DNA of 64,000 bases. It comes from Nitrospira sp. (lineage in GTDB: Bacteria; Nitrospirota; Nitrospiria; Nitrospirales; Nitrospiraceae). Numbering within the stretch: position 1 is the stretch's first letter; each line of letters begins with the position of its first letter. The DNA lies in NCBI GenBank assembly GCA_030692565.1, contig JAUYAO010000006.1, positions 1 to 64,000 on the forward strand. The letters are read 5' to 3'. The notes under the pieces were generated by a model, which had not been told where the DNA came from, did not search any database, and was given only the letters and a program-made list of their open reading frames with translations. Positions 34,971 through 45,500 of this stretch are shown here, piece by piece. The position numbers were made by a program, and so were the translations under genes.

Positions 34971-36383
34971 ATGGCCCCCGCACAGTCGACACTGGTCCCC
35001 ACACAAGTCCGTCGTCTGTGCGGACTTCTCTTGTCAGGCCTTCTCTTTTTCACCGCCGCGCTTGGAACAACGGGTCTCGCAGAAAGCGACGGATCGATTC
35101 CGGCTCTGGCCCCGACCCCGCTATTCACAACGGCCCCTCCGCAGCGGTCCGCACCGTTGGCCCAGGCAAGCACCCCGCGCAAAGCCAGGGGACGCTGGGT
35201 TCGGGATCAGCGTTCCGTCAACATCACCGCAGACGCGCTCCGTGCCCTCAATCCAATCAGTCCGGCACAACACACCGAATTCACGATCGACCTTTTTTCC
35301 GCCGGCACACAACTAGCCGATCTCAGCCCGGGAAGCGACCCGCAACGAACGCTCCACCACCAAACATGGACGGGACGGTTGAAGCAGGATCAGGACAGCG
35401 ATGTCACGCTTGTCATGAAGGGCGCGGCTGTCGCGGGAACGATCCGAAAGGGGCGCACAATCTATGAGATCAAGCCCAGCGCTGACGGCACCCATGACGT
35501 GACAGAAATCGACAGCGAGTTGCTTCCTAGCGACCACCATCCGGTCCCCGTGAGTCCTGACGAATCGGCAGCGGGAGATGTGGCTACCGGCCTGGCCGCG
35601 CCCATACTTCCCTTCGCCGCAGCCGCAGATAGCAGCACATTGATCGATCTCCTGGCGGTCTACACCACAACCGCGAAGAACGCGAATGGTGGACAAAACG
35701 GCATTGAAGCCCTGATTGCCCTCGGCATTTCTCTGGCGAACACCGCCTTCACCAACAGTCAGATCAACACCCAATTCCGGCTCGTCCATACCGCCGAAAT
35801 CGCGTATCCCGAATCCGGCAACTACAACACGGATTTGAGTCGCCTGCGAAATGCGACGGATGGATTCCTGGATGACGTGCATACGCTGCGGAACACCCAC
35901 AAGGCGGATCTGGTCACGCTGATTGCAGACAACATCGGAGATGCCTGCGGAGTCGCCTACGTCATGAGTTCTGTCAGCCCCAGCTTTGCAAGTTCGGCGT
36001 TCAGTGTGGTCGAAGATGCCTGCATCTCCGGCTACACTCTCGCCCATGAGCTCGGCCACAATATGGGGTCTATGCATGATCGGGCCGAGGGAGGGACCGG
36101 CGCCTACCCCTACTCCTTCGGGCACAAAGAAGCAGGCAAGTTTCGGACGATCATGGCCTATCCCTGCAGTCCCTCCTGTCCGCGTATCAATCATTTCTCA
36201 AACCCCAATGTCAGCTATCAAGGAAGCTGGGTCACCGGCGTAGACCACAACACGAGCCCTGCCACCTCGGCGGACAACGCCAGAGCCTTTACCAATGCCT
36301 TGAGCACCGTGGCGAATTTCCGCAACAGCGGCGATACGACCGCTCCCCCGGCCCCCGCCAATTTCCGGATCATCAGCCCGTAG
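34971..36383 (+). CDS. Secreted reprolysin-like zinc metalloprotease (metzincin)
   Basis: A 470-aa secreted protease. A signal peptide (LCGLLLSGLLFFTAALG) is followed by a propeptide of about 150 residues (SDVTLVMKGAAVAGTI region) and a catalytic domain starting near residue 220 (LIDLLAVYTTTAKN). The zinc site is HELGHNMGSMHD near 360-371, the HExxHxxGxxHD metzincin motif, and the Met-turn is TIMAYP. The start at 34971 has AAGAGGATC; a TTG lies 18 bp upstream. The C terminus (PPAPANFRIISP) may be the start of a lost fibronectin-III module. It is followed by a gene resembling its propeptide. Confidence 0.87.
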   Translation: MAPAQSTLVPTQVRRLCGLLLSGLLFFTAALGTTGLAESDGSIPALAPTPLFTTAPPQRSAPLAQASTPRKARGRWVRDQRSVNITADALRALNPISPAQHTEFTIDLFSAGTQLADLSPGSDPQRTLHHQTWTGRLKQDQDSDVTLVMKGAAVAGTIRKGRTIYEIKPSADGTHDVTEIDSELLPSDHHPVPVSPDESAAGDVATGLAAPILPFAAAADSSTLIDLLAVYTTTAKNANGGQNGIEALIALGISLANTAFTNSQINTQFRLVHTAEIAYPESGNYNTDLSRLRNATDGFLDDVHTLRNTHKADLVTLIADNIGDACGVAYVMSSVSPSFASSAFSVVEDACISGYTLAHELGHNMGSMHDRAEGGTGAYPYSFGHKEAGKFRTIMAYPCSPSCPRINHFSNPNVSYQGSWVTGVDHNTSPATSADNARAFTNALSTVANFRNSGDTTAPPAPANFRIISP

Positions 36384-36406
36384 CCATATGAGAAGGAGTC
36401 TGCTTC

Positions 36407-36904
36407 GTGCGTAATCGAATCACCTGTCGCGGCCTTCTTCGTGTCGGACTGACGGCACTTCTCCTCTGCACCCTCGGCATGGCTCCCCGTCCTTCCTCTG
36501 AAACGCACCTCTGGGAATTGGTCTCTGCGCCCTCGTCTCCCGATCAACGCCAAACGCCCCGTCAACCCTGGATCATCCGGGAGCAGAAAATCCGCCTACA
36601 CCAAACGATCCTGGATGCGCTCCGTGATCCCGCAGCTCCCGTTCCTTCAGGAATCATTCTTGATCTGACCGGCGAGACCAGTCACGAACTGGTCGTCGAT
36701 TCAAAGACTCCGGGTGCGCTTTCAACCACAGTCATTCAAGGCCATGTACAGACAGCCGCCCCTTCCGACATCACCCTCGTCATCAAAGACAGGTCGATGG
36801 CCGGCACGATCCGCATAGACAGACGGGTGTTCAGGATCCAATCCATAGGAGACGGCGAGCACCTCCTCGTTGAACTCGACCCTGAGAAACTCCCGCCCGA
36901 CTGA
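36407..36904 (+). CDS. Free-standing propeptide-like exported protein
   Basis: A 165-aa exported protein (signal peptide LLRVGLTALLLCTLGMA). Its C-terminal 50 residues (SDITLVIKDRSMAGTIRIDRRV and EHLLVELDPEKLPPD) align closely with the propeptide of the upstream metalloprotease (SDVTLVMKGAAVAGTIRKGRTI and VTEIDSELLPSD). It lacks any catalytic domain. It starts with GTG after AAGGAG, 24 bp from the protease stop, so it is in the same operon. A chaperone or inhibitor acting in trans on the protease is a reasonable hypothesis; a decayed duplicate is the alternative. Confidence 0.7.
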   Translation: MRNRITCRGLLRVGLTALLLCTLGMAPRPSSETHLWELVSAPSSPDQRQTPRQPWIIREQKIRLHQTILDALRDPAAPVPSGIILDLTGETSHELVVDSKTPGALSTTVIQGHVQTAAPSDITLVIKDRSMAGTIRIDRRVFRIQSIGDGEHLLVELDPEKLPPD

Positions 36905-36985
36905 GGCCATTCCCTGATAGCAGGCAGAGCCCGAGGGCGCGGACGGCCCGCCTCAAGAATCGTTCATGACCGGCTGATGGAGGGG

Positions 36986-38059
36986 CTACGCTGCAACGAA
37001 GGGATTGAGTTGGCCGCGGATCGTCCTGGCAAGAGTGTCATACTGCTCTGAGATCTTCAGAAAGTGGTGCCTTCGGATATCCTCACCGGCCCGCGCGGCA
37101 GCCTGGTCATACGTACGCGCGGCGCTCTCATACACCGACGCCAGAGACCAGCGAATCGGCGCCTGGCGCATCTGGCGCTTGGCGACAAACTCATGGAGCG
37201 GCTGCCGGGCCACCGTGTCCAGCAGTGCTTGCGCCCGATGCAAGCTGGTATGGGCCGCCATAACCGCCTCATATCCCTGCCGGGCGATGGCTTTCCGCTC
37301 GGCCGGATGCGCACGATAATAGTCGGTGATCTCGATGATGTGATCGACATTTCCCTTCTCATACAGCGCGCAATGCGTCCGGTCCTGGAACAAGTCGCTG
37401 AAACCGTTCCCCACACGCTCCGTCAGCAACAATGCGCCGCAGGCCATGGCCTCGAACGTCCTCAAGTTCACGTCGTTCGCCACGGATTGATTCAAGACCA
37501 TCATCGATCGGTTGAAGATCTCATCGTACGGCCCCGACTGCACGACAATCGGATACTGAGTCTGTAGGCGCAGGATCAGGTCGACACGATCGGGATTTCT
37601 GGCGGCATCGAGTGTACCGATGAACGAGAGCGGAATCTCTCTGGCGAATCCAAGATCGTGAGACCCCTGGCAGAACAGCGGCATCCAGGAGACATGCTGC
37701 CGGTCTCCGTCAAGCTGATAGGCCGGCACCCAGTCTTTCTGCGCAACCAGAATCACATCGAATGCCGCGGCGTAATGCATGTGCCAATTGGCATGGATGT
37801 GCGAATCGATTGCATACCAGACCACCGGCACCGGAAGAGTCTCCAGTCCCAGCACCAACGGCTGAGTACTCTCGTCCCCCAGCACGATCAGGTCCGGATA
37901 CCAATGGGGCGGCAGTTGCGTCAGCAGACTCCTGGCATCGAGAAGCGAGCGCGTGAGCGGGATGTCGGCAGTCCGATGGTACCCGGCCCATTTCACATCA
38001 TGACCGAGCAGCCGGAACGATTCCTGAAAGTAGGCGTTTCCTAGATGAAGAATTCTCAT
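36986..38059 (-). CDS. Glycosyltransferase, CgeB/DUF3880-like
   Basis: A 357-aa GT-B-type protein. MRILHLGNAYFQESF starts a Rossmann-like N-terminal half. The C-terminal half carries NQSVANDVNLRTFEAMACGALLLTERVGNGFSDLF, the sugar-nucleotide site of the Glyco_trans_1_2/CgeB group. The start MRILHLG at 38059 is preferred over 38110. The last 90 residues are helical. It is probably involved in protein or polysaccharide glycosylation; no sugar cluster surrounds it. Confidence 0.75.
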   Translation of the reverse strand: MRILHLGNAYFQESFRLLGHDVKWAGYHRTADIPLTRSLLDARSLLTQLPPHWYPDLIVLGDESTQPLVLGLETLPVPVVWYAIDSHIHANWHMHYAAAFDVILVAQKDWVPAYQLDGDRQHVSWMPLFCQGSHDLGFAREIPLSFIGTLDAARNPDRVDLILRLQTQYPIVVQSGPYDEIFNRSMMVLNQSVANDVNLRTFEAMACGALLLTERVGNGFSDLFQDRTHCALYEKGNVDHIIEITDYYRAHPAERKAIARQGYEAVMAAHTSLHRAQALLDTVARQPLHEFVAKRQMRQAPIRWSLASVYESAARTYDQAAARAGEDIRRHHFLKISEQYDTLARTIRGQLNPFVAA

Positions 38060-38500
38060 GGTGACTCGACGATCGTAAATACCAGGCAGCCCCGCAATCC
38101 CATGAGCCAAGAGCGACGCAGGTCAAAGCCTCAGCCTTGATCCTGACTTAATCGGCGCTGATAGCTCTCCAATCGGCTGGAAAGCCAGCGAACTTGAGAG
38201 CCCCCTCTCAGCGGACAGGTCAGAGAAGAACGCTGTGCTCCTTCCCTGCCCGATGGCTTCGCCGGGGAATGAATTTATTGCCTACTCTGACGACCGAACG
38301 GCTCCTCAGCCGGCAATTTCTTCCGGGGAACGATTGCGGCAGGCTTAATCGGGAACCGGCTCCCCTCAGATGGTATGAATCGCCGCGGCGGTGAAACGGA
38401 TAATTCGCCCATCATTCCTGCTCCCCCCTATTGACTCATCATCTGATTCTCGCTAGCCTTCGCTCATCGAAATCCTGCACGTTGATAAGGAGGAGGAATC
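38060..38500. other. Divergent intergenic region
   Basis: About 440 bp separate the glycosyltransferase and DUF4412-type genes. Small hairpins such as GCTGG-aaag-CCAGC near 38175 are present, but no known RNA family or gene was recognised. Confidence 0.4.
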
Positions 38501-39250
38501 ATGACACCGTCGCGTTATGCCGTTCTGCTGTTGATGGGAATGTTGGTGCCCTCGACGGTCCTCGCCGCCGCACCGCCCCGTGAGTCACGAGCCGAATATT
38601 CAGCCGACAGCACAATGGAGTCGGACGGTGGCATGAGCATGAAATCCCGCGTCTACCACACCCCCGACAAGGACCGGACGGAAATGGGCGGTGCGGGCGG
38701 CAGCATCATGATTATACGCAGGGATAAGAACGTGATGTGGCAGCTCTTCGGCAACATGTATATGGAGTCGCCGCTGGCCCAGTCGAACGCGGGCGGCATG
38801 GAAGACATGGAAATTCTCGAACAGAAGGACGTCGGGGAAGAACCGATCAACGGGGTCAAGACGACGAAATCCAAAATCGTCGCGGTAAAAAAGGACGGAA
38901 CCAAATTCGGTGGATTCTTCTGGACAAGTCGGGAAGGCATCACGGTGAAAATGGACCTCCTCTCGAAGGAGGGCGACAAAAAAATCCGCATGGCCAGTGA
39001 ACTGACCAACCTCAAGATCGAGAAACAGGATCCGGCCCTTTTTGAGATTCCCGCCGGCTACACCAAAAACGACATGGGCGCCATGATGGGCCAGGGGGGC
39101 ATGCCCAATCTGGACGAGATGATGAAGAATGCGGGAGAAGAGCGGCCAAGAGAGAGGCGGCCTGCGAGAGAGAGCAGCCGGAGTAAACCCGCCGAGAGTG
39201 AGAGCCCCGTGGACGTGAACAAAATGCTGAAGGGCATCTTCGGTCGATAA
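38501..39250 (+). CDS. Exported DUF4412-like protein
   Basis: A 249-aa protein with a signal peptide (ending TVLAAAP). The body (RAEYSADSTMESDG, MSMKSRVYHTPDKDRTEM, IIRRDKNVMWQLF, FEIPAGYTK) resembles the DUF4412/LolA-like outer-membrane lipoprotein-carrier fold. The C-terminal 50 residues are Arg/Glu/Ser-rich and probably disordered. AAGGAGGAGG precedes the ATG. It is 14 bp from the next secreted-protein gene. Confidence 0.7.
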   Translation: MTPSRYAVLLLMGMLVPSTVLAAAPPRESRAEYSADSTMESDGGMSMKSRVYHTPDKDRTEMGGAGGSIMIIRRDKNVMWQLFGNMYMESPLAQSNAGGMEDMEILEQKDVGEEPINGVKTTKSKIVAVKKDGTKFGGFFWTSREGITVKMDLLSKEGDKKIRMASELTNLKIEKQDPALFEIPAGYTKNDMGAMMGQGGMPNLDEMMKNAGEERPRERRPARESSRSKPAESESPVDVNKMLKGIFGR

Positions 39251-39264
39251 GGGAGAGTGGCACG

Positions 39265-40242
39265 ATGAACAGGCGCAAAGTCTTCGGCTATACCGTCATC
39301 CTATTGGCCCTGACCGCTCCATCCGTCTACGCGGACGATCCCTGCCTGGGCGACGATGAAGAGAAAGCGACCAAAGCCCAGGTCGCTGCGCTGCGCAAGG
39401 CCGAACAATCCGGCCAAGCGGCCGCCCTGTTCGTCGCCTACCGATCCATCATGGGAAACGACTGTATCGATCGATACGACAAAAGTGCCCTGGCCACGGC
39501 GAAGGCGAATCTGCCGAAGCTCGGCCGGGATCTCGCCAAAGCAGCCGAATCGAAGGGGGTCTTGTACTCCTCGGAACCGGTTCGATCGGATGGACAGACA
39601 TCGGCATTCCGCTATTACGAAGCCATCGGGGACTATCCGGAAGCCAACCGGGTCATGTTGAAAGCCGCGCAGATGAAGCCGGAAGATCTGCAGTTGTTCA
39701 AAACAGCCTGGTCCGTCGACCAGGGCCGTTACGGCCTACGAGATCCCCAAACCGGCGAACGACCGCCCTATGCCTCTCCGCCAGCCTATCGCCAGGAACT
39801 CACGAAGATCGCATCGGCGAACGCTGATCGGCTCATGAAAGCCGAGGAGAAAGACGCACCAGGCCTGTCCGGTAGCGCCGCCAATGTCGCAACGTCGACC
39901 ATGAATTCGCTCCAAAAGCTGAGGGCTGCCGCGGAGTGGATGAAGTATGTGCCGGGGGGCGACAAGCCAGCGAAGGATCGCGCCGACCAGCGCGGCGACA
40001 CCATCATGAAGCGCCCCGATCCCACGTTTACCCACATGAATGCCTCCATGTACTATGAATTCTCAGGCTCACCCAAAGGGAAAGAAGTTGCGGCCCAGAT
40101 TAAGAAGAAAGGGGAGGAGTCTCAGCGAGCCATGGAGAAGGCCGGTGAGAAAATGAAAGGCGCGATCACGGAACAGAGCGAGGCGGATCAGAAGAAGTTC
40201 GACAAGAAGAAGGCCGACCTCGAAAAGGAATTGGGATTCTAG
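39265..40242 (+). CDS. Exported helical protein of unknown function
   Basis: A 325-aa protein with a signal peptide (ending SVYADD). Two cysteines (near residues 28 and 68) may form a disulfide. The middle has a TPR-like helical pair (AFRYYEAIGDYPEANRVMLKAAQMKPED). The last 70 residues are charged coiled coil (KKKGEESQRAMEKAGEKM...KKADLEKELGF). No family was recognised. It is co-transcribed with the DUF4412-like gene. Confidence 0.65.
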   Translation: MNRRKVFGYTVILLALTAPSVYADDPCLGDDEEKATKAQVAALRKAEQSGQAAALFVAYRSIMGNDCIDRYDKSALATAKANLPKLGRDLAKAAESKGVLYSSEPVRSDGQTSAFRYYEAIGDYPEANRVMLKAAQMKPEDLQLFKTAWSVDQGRYGLRDPQTGERPPYASPPAYRQELTKIASANADRLMKAEEKDAPGLSGSAANVATSTMNSLQKLRAAAEWMKYVPGGDKPAKDRADQRGDTIMKRPDPTFTHMNASMYYEFSGSPKGKEVAAQIKKKGEESQRAMEKAGEKMKGAITEQSEADQKKFDKKKADLEKELGF

Positions 40243-40384
40243 CTGCCGGCCTCCTGATCCACTCGCCGGCACGCGCCTTTCCCCAAGCGTATTTCCAGCA
40301 TCATCTATCGCTCAGCCAGTTCAACGGAGGGGAAACCACCCGCACGGTTGCCTTCCCCTCCTAACTCAACAGGCCTATCACGCC

Positions 40385-40933
40385 ATGCCGGACGCCCCTT
40401 CTTTCAAGACCGCGCGGCTGCTCCTCCGGCCGTTTCAACTCTCGGACGCTCCCGACATAGAGCGCCTCGCGGGGGCAAAAGAGGTTGCCACCGGCACATT
40501 TCTTCCGCACCCGTACGAAAACGGCATGGCCGAGCGATGGATCGCGGATTGGAAACGAGCCCATGAGGACGGCACCGCCGTCAGCTTCGCCATCACCCTT
40601 GCGGACAATGCAACCGTCATCGGATCGATCAGCCTGGATATCGTCCAGATCCACCGGCACGCGCGGCTCGGCTACTGGCTCGGCGTTCCCTACTGGAATC
40701 AGGGCTACGCTACCGAGGCCGTGCACGCGGTCCTTCGCTACGGCTTTATGCAACTGAATCTGCACCGCATCTACAGCCCGCATTTCGAGGGCAACGCTGC
40801 ATCAGGCCGAGTGCTACAGAAAGTGGGGATGACCTACGAAGGCCGGATGCGAGAACACTACGTCCGGTTCGACCGGTTTGTCGACCTGGAACTCTACGGC
40901 ATGCTCCAGCGGGAATTCACTGACAGAACTTGA
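40385..40933 (+). CDS. GNAT N-acetyltransferase (RimJ/RimL type)
   Basis: A 182-aa acetyltransferase. FKTARLLLRPFQLSDAPDIERLA starts the fold, RLGYWLGVPYWNQGYATEAVHAVLRYGF is the acetyl-CoA motif A, and NLHRIYSPHFEGNAASGRVLQKVGM is motif B of the RimJ/RimL-like group. It acetylates a protein N terminus or a small molecule; the substrate is unknown. It converges with the cellulose export gene. Confidence 0.87.
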   Translation: MPDAPSFKTARLLLRPFQLSDAPDIERLAGAKEVATGTFLPHPYENGMAERWIADWKRAHEDGTAVSFAITLADNATVIGSISLDIVQIHRHARLGYWLGVPYWNQGYATEAVHAVLRYGFMQLNLHRIYSPHFEGNAASGRVLQKVGMTYEGRMREHYVRFDRFVDLELYGMLQREFTDRT

Positions 40934-40961
40934 GAGTAACGATCCCGTCGAAACGATCCTG

Positions 40962-42548
40962 CTAGTAAAACGTGTAGACCAACAGCCCATTCACCTGGAT
41001 CCGCATATAAATACTGGCGATCTGCGTATAATCCGCCATCACCTTGAAGAGCCAGGGCTTGGAAATATGTTTCGTATAGACCATGTGCGCATCACCGCCG
41101 ACGCGGAACACGGCTGACTTCGTCGCCTCATCGATATATTGGAGAGCGGGACCGGCGGCAACATAGAGTTCGTCCTTGTTCTCCATACTATAGGTCGCCG
41201 CCAGCCGGGGGATCTGATTGATGAACACGTCCGGGCTGAAATAGCCGCCCGCGAACGGCTCCCGCTGGCTCGGCTGGAGTCCTCCCTGATTCTCCCCATA
41301 GTGAGTGAGATAAAACAGATACTCGCCGGCGATCTCCCAGTTGTCCTGCTGCCAGAGCGGCAACGACAATTTTGTATCCACTCCGACCTGATCGTTCGAC
41401 TTCAGCTGCTCCGCCGTCACCCATCCGACAAAGGGCGTCACGGTCACATGCAACGCGGCCACGTCGAACGCCACTTCACTATAGAACTGCGTCGACCGCG
41501 CCAAGCCCACCAGCTGGCCGGCACTGCGCGACCCGGCCAAGGCCGCGAACGAATCGTACCGGAACTCCCGCTTGACCCCGGGACGAATGGAAAATGATCG
41601 TCCATCGTAGGCATATTCGAACTTATAGGCCATCCCGTCGCCGCGCGGCGCGCCATGATATTCCAGCACCGCATCGAATCGATTCGACGGATTGAACCGC
41701 ACTTGATTGCCCAGGGAGAGATAGGCGCCGGAGCGATTCTCCGACGAGTTCCAGAAATGCTCGGCCCCGACCTCCACTTTGGTCGTCGTAAACGGCGTGA
41801 TATCGAATTTTCCGCGTGTGCCCATCCGGAACCCGTACAACTCATAGGGCTTCTCCGGCTGCGCCAGCACCCCCATCACCCCTTCGACGGCCGGCTCCCG
41901 TCCCTTCGACATGTCCTGACGGAGCGCCGTCAGATCGCCCGATTCATGCTTCGTCTGCTGCCGCGCCAGATTCGCGTGATACAAGGCCAGATCATTCTGC
42001 CCCAGCCAGGCATAGGCTTTGGCCAGACCCCGGTGGGCCTCGGCATTGCGCGGCTGCGTCTCCAGCACCTTGTCGTACTGTGCCACGGCTTCCTGACTGG
42101 TTTCTTTGTGGCTGGCCAGATGTGTCGCATACCGGAGCCGCAGCGCCGGATCGTTTGTTCGCTTCAAGCCCATCCGGTAATACTTCAGCATGTCTTTCTC
42201 GCGATAGGCGTAGCGCGACCATTCCAACGCCCGCGCTTGGGCAAACGCGATGTCGGCATCGTCGTCCCAACGGGCGAGATACCGGTCGAACTGCTCGATG
42301 GCCTTGTCCTTCAACCCCTGCTTTTCGTAGGCGACGCCCAGGCTCCGCATGGCTTCACGGTTGCCCGGATCACGCTCGACGACTTTTTCGAAGGCTTCGA
42401 TCGCCGCCTTGTAGTTTTCAATCTCCAGATTCGAACGCCCCCGGGACATATACCAGGACTCCACAAAATCATCGGCCCCCGCGGGAACCGCCGCCCAGCA
42501 CGAGATGAACAGGAGCACACTCAGGGCACACGACCGGCGACACCACAT
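40962..42548 (-). CDS. TPR/beta-barrel outer-membrane export protein of the cellulose locus
   Basis: A 528-aa protein. A signal peptide (ending AGADD) is followed by about six TPR repeats (NYKAAIEAFEKVVERDPGNREAMRSLGVAY and others) in residues 30-230. A C-terminal beta-barrel of about 260 residues has alternating aromatic strands and a terminal aromatic residue (GLLVYTFY). This is the BcsC/PgaA-like layout, though much shorter than BcsC. The start at 42548 has AAGGTG, 13 bp after the synthase stop. It probably passes the polysaccharide through the outer membrane. Confidence 0.75.
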   Translation of the reverse strand: MWCRRSCALSVLLFISCWAAVPAGADDFVESWYMSRGRSNLEIENYKAAIEAFEKVVERDPGNREAMRSLGVAYEKQGLKDKAIEQFDRYLARWDDDADIAFAQARALEWSRYAYREKDMLKYYRMGLKRTNDPALRLRYATHLASHKETSQEAVAQYDKVLETQPRNAEAHRGLAKAYAWLGQNDLALYHANLARQQTKHESGDLTALRQDMSKGREPAVEGVMGVLAQPEKPYELYGFRMGTRGKFDITPFTTTKVEVGAEHFWNSSENRSGAYLSLGNQVRFNPSNRFDAVLEYHGAPRGDGMAYKFEYAYDGRSFSIRPGVKREFRYDSFAALAGSRSAGQLVGLARSTQFYSEVAFDVAALHVTVTPFVGWVTAEQLKSNDQVGVDTKLSLPLWQQDNWEIAGEYLFYLTHYGENQGGLQPSQREPFAGGYFSPDVFINQIPRLAATYSMENKDELYVAAGPALQYIDEATKSAVFRVGGDAHMVYTKHISKPWLFKVMADYTQIASIYMRIQVNGLLVYTFY

Positions 42549-42561
42549 GCCTGACACCTTT

Positions 42562-45500
42562 CTATTGCTGAGAGATCGAATCATCGGACAAAATTGTAGG
42601 CCGTATTCCGGCCCGCCAGATCCAGAGCCATCGTCGTCGCACATACAGGGGCTCATACCGCCCCTTCTCCTCACCCATCAACCAGGGACCAGCGGACTCA
42701 GCGGGTCGCCCGAACAGCAGCACGCCCATGCCACGGGAGGAACGATCGCGCAGGAGCCCCCACTGCCTGGCGTGACCGATCTGAATCCGCACGGGAACCA
42801 GACACCGACGGCGCGGAATCCGGCGCCGCCTGGTGACCGGCGCCTTCACTGACCGGCAAAAGCCCGCAAACAAATGACCGGCCATCAGCAACGGACTGCG
42901 CACACGCGCGTCGTGCGCCCGCTCCCAGGTCGCCGGATCGCCGAACAGGTTTATCACAAGCCACTGCCGCTGCGCTGCCTGCAGATCCAGAAACTCCGCC
43001 CCGCAGCGAATCCGCTTTCCGGGCAGAATCTCGTGATACAGCACCCTCGCCCGGCAGGTCATCGGCGTCCGTCCCTGCAGCGTTACGTCAAACGTGTCCG
43101 GAATCGGATCTGCAGAGGTCGTGAGAAACGAGAGCCCCGACAGACTCAGGTCATCCGTAACCGCCTGGCACTGAAACCCCTGAGCCTCCACCCCACAGTC
43201 GAACTGCCGGCCGACTCGCTCTTCCCCCCGCCGCTGCGGCCGCTCCCACGCCATGCTCAATCCGATGAGCAGCGTCACCAGATTCACCCCGGCCCAACTG
43301 AGGTTGAAGAAGTAGGCGTCCTTTTCGATTTCGAAAAACCAGAATTCCCACAGACCCTTGGCGATCGCCCCCATGGTGATCACCGTGGCGGCCAACAGAC
43401 TCAACGACGACCGCCAATCGAATGTCCGGTGGGCCGACGTCAACCCCTTCGGCGTCACCTTGAACCCCAGCCGCTTCGGCAGAAACAGATCGAACATGGA
43501 ACGAAACAGCGGGAACGCGACCGTCGCCTCGTAGGTGGATGACCAGAGCAACCGCGGCCATCCCGGCAACAGCACCGAAGACAGCAACGGCAACATCAAC
43601 ATAAACGGCAACACATAGGCGACCAGGATCGACACATCGGACAAGATCGGGTGGAGATGAAACAAGAGAAAATAGAGCGGCGTAATCCAGAATACGACGC
43701 GGGCCAGGGGAAAGAGGAAATAATATAAGGAGGCGAAGTAGCCCACCCGATGCCGCAGAGACAGCCCCCGGCAGAAGAGCGGGTTGTCCTTCAGGAAGAT
43801 CTGCAGGCACCCCAGCATCCAGCGCCGGCGCTGCACGATATACGACGAGAGGTTCTCCGCCGTCAGCCCCACCGCCAGATCTTTATCGACGAAGGCGGAT
43901 TTCCATCCCTTGGCATGCAGATGCTGGCTGGTATGGATATCCTCGGTAATGCTCATCAGATTGAAGCCGTTCACCTCCTGAATCGCGGTCCGCCGGAACA
44001 CAGCCCCGCTGCCGACGAAGAACGCTCCCCCCCAATGATGCCGCCGTCCCTGAATGGCATGATTGAAGAGATCCTGCTCATTGGGAATCCGGACTCCGGT
44101 ACCGAGGGCGCGCTGAAAAATGTCCTGATTGTAGAAATGGTGCGGCGTCTGCACGAATCCCATGCGCGGATCGGCAAAGTGCGGCACCGTCTCGGCTAGA
44201 AACGTCGAGACCGGGATATGATCGGTATCAAACACTACGATCAATTCGCCGTCCGTCTGAGTCAGGGCCTGGTTCAAATTGCCCGCCTTGGCATGTCGCC
44301 TCGGTCCTTGGAAATAGGTCGCCCCATACCGTTGCGCGAGAGCGCGCACGTCGTCACGATGGCCATCGTCCAGGACAAAGATCCGCTTCTTCCCATATGC
44401 AATCGCTTCGGCGCCGATCAAGGTCTTCTCAAGAATCTCGCAGGACTCGGAATAGATCGGGATCAAGATATCGACCGACGGTTGGAAGTCTGTCGCGACC
44501 GGAGGCGCGCTGGCTGCGGCTGATTTCCGGCCCACCCCGACTTGCACGAGCAGAAGAGCGACCGTCGAAAAGGCATAGAGTTCGGCACACCAGAGAGACA
44601 GACTGATGAACGGCCCGCCGGCCTCGACCCAATTCAGAGTCTCGTGCGCGCGCCAGTCGAGATACCGCACACAGAGCGCAAATCCACAGACCAGAAACGC
44701 CACCTTCAAGACCCAATGCCATCGCGCCAGGAGAAACAGGACCAGCGTGACCAGCACCAGCTCCCAGGCGAAATGCGCGGAGAATCCGGCCACATCAAAC
44801 GGGCGCAAGAAGGCAAAGTACTCGTCGTATCGCCGTACGTGATCCAGTTCGACGGCCCGATCGAACCACAGCCAGTTATGCAGATAATACGGCGTGCTCT
44901 TGCCGGCCAACGCATTGGCATGGAGCAGCGGAAGCTTCAGCTCGGACAACCGCCGGGCCAGTTCCGGCAGGTCCTGAGAGGCCAGCGCATGCACCGTCGC
45001 ATACAACGGCAGCCCTTCCAGCGTCGAACGAGGCTCGCCCGAAACCGTGTAGCGATCCACGAACTTTCCGCGCGCCTTCCACTCCACCCAAAAGACGCCC
45101 AGCATCTTCTCACGCAGCCCCGCTTCTGAACGGCCGAACCACTTGGCATCCAGCGCCACGCGCCAAAAAAGCGGGAACGCATCGTAGCTGAACTCCGCCG
45201 CCGGTCCGGCCTTGGGATGCGTCATGACCAACCGGCCGGACAACTTGTCGAGATAAATGAGTTCGGGCGGAAGCGAAACCTGTCGTTCATCGTAGAGCCA
45301 ATGTAAGACGGCGTAGGAACTCTCAATGAGCTTCCGCCAGTCGCGCTTGCGATCGACGGAGGCGAAGACTTCATAGGCATAGGGCGCGAGGTAGGCCACG
45401 TGGATCGTCGGATAGGCTTCATGCACCGCCCAGTTTCCCGCCGTGACATAGGAACCGGTGCTCAGATGCAGCACCTCCAGGTCCCAGATGGAAGCAAGAA

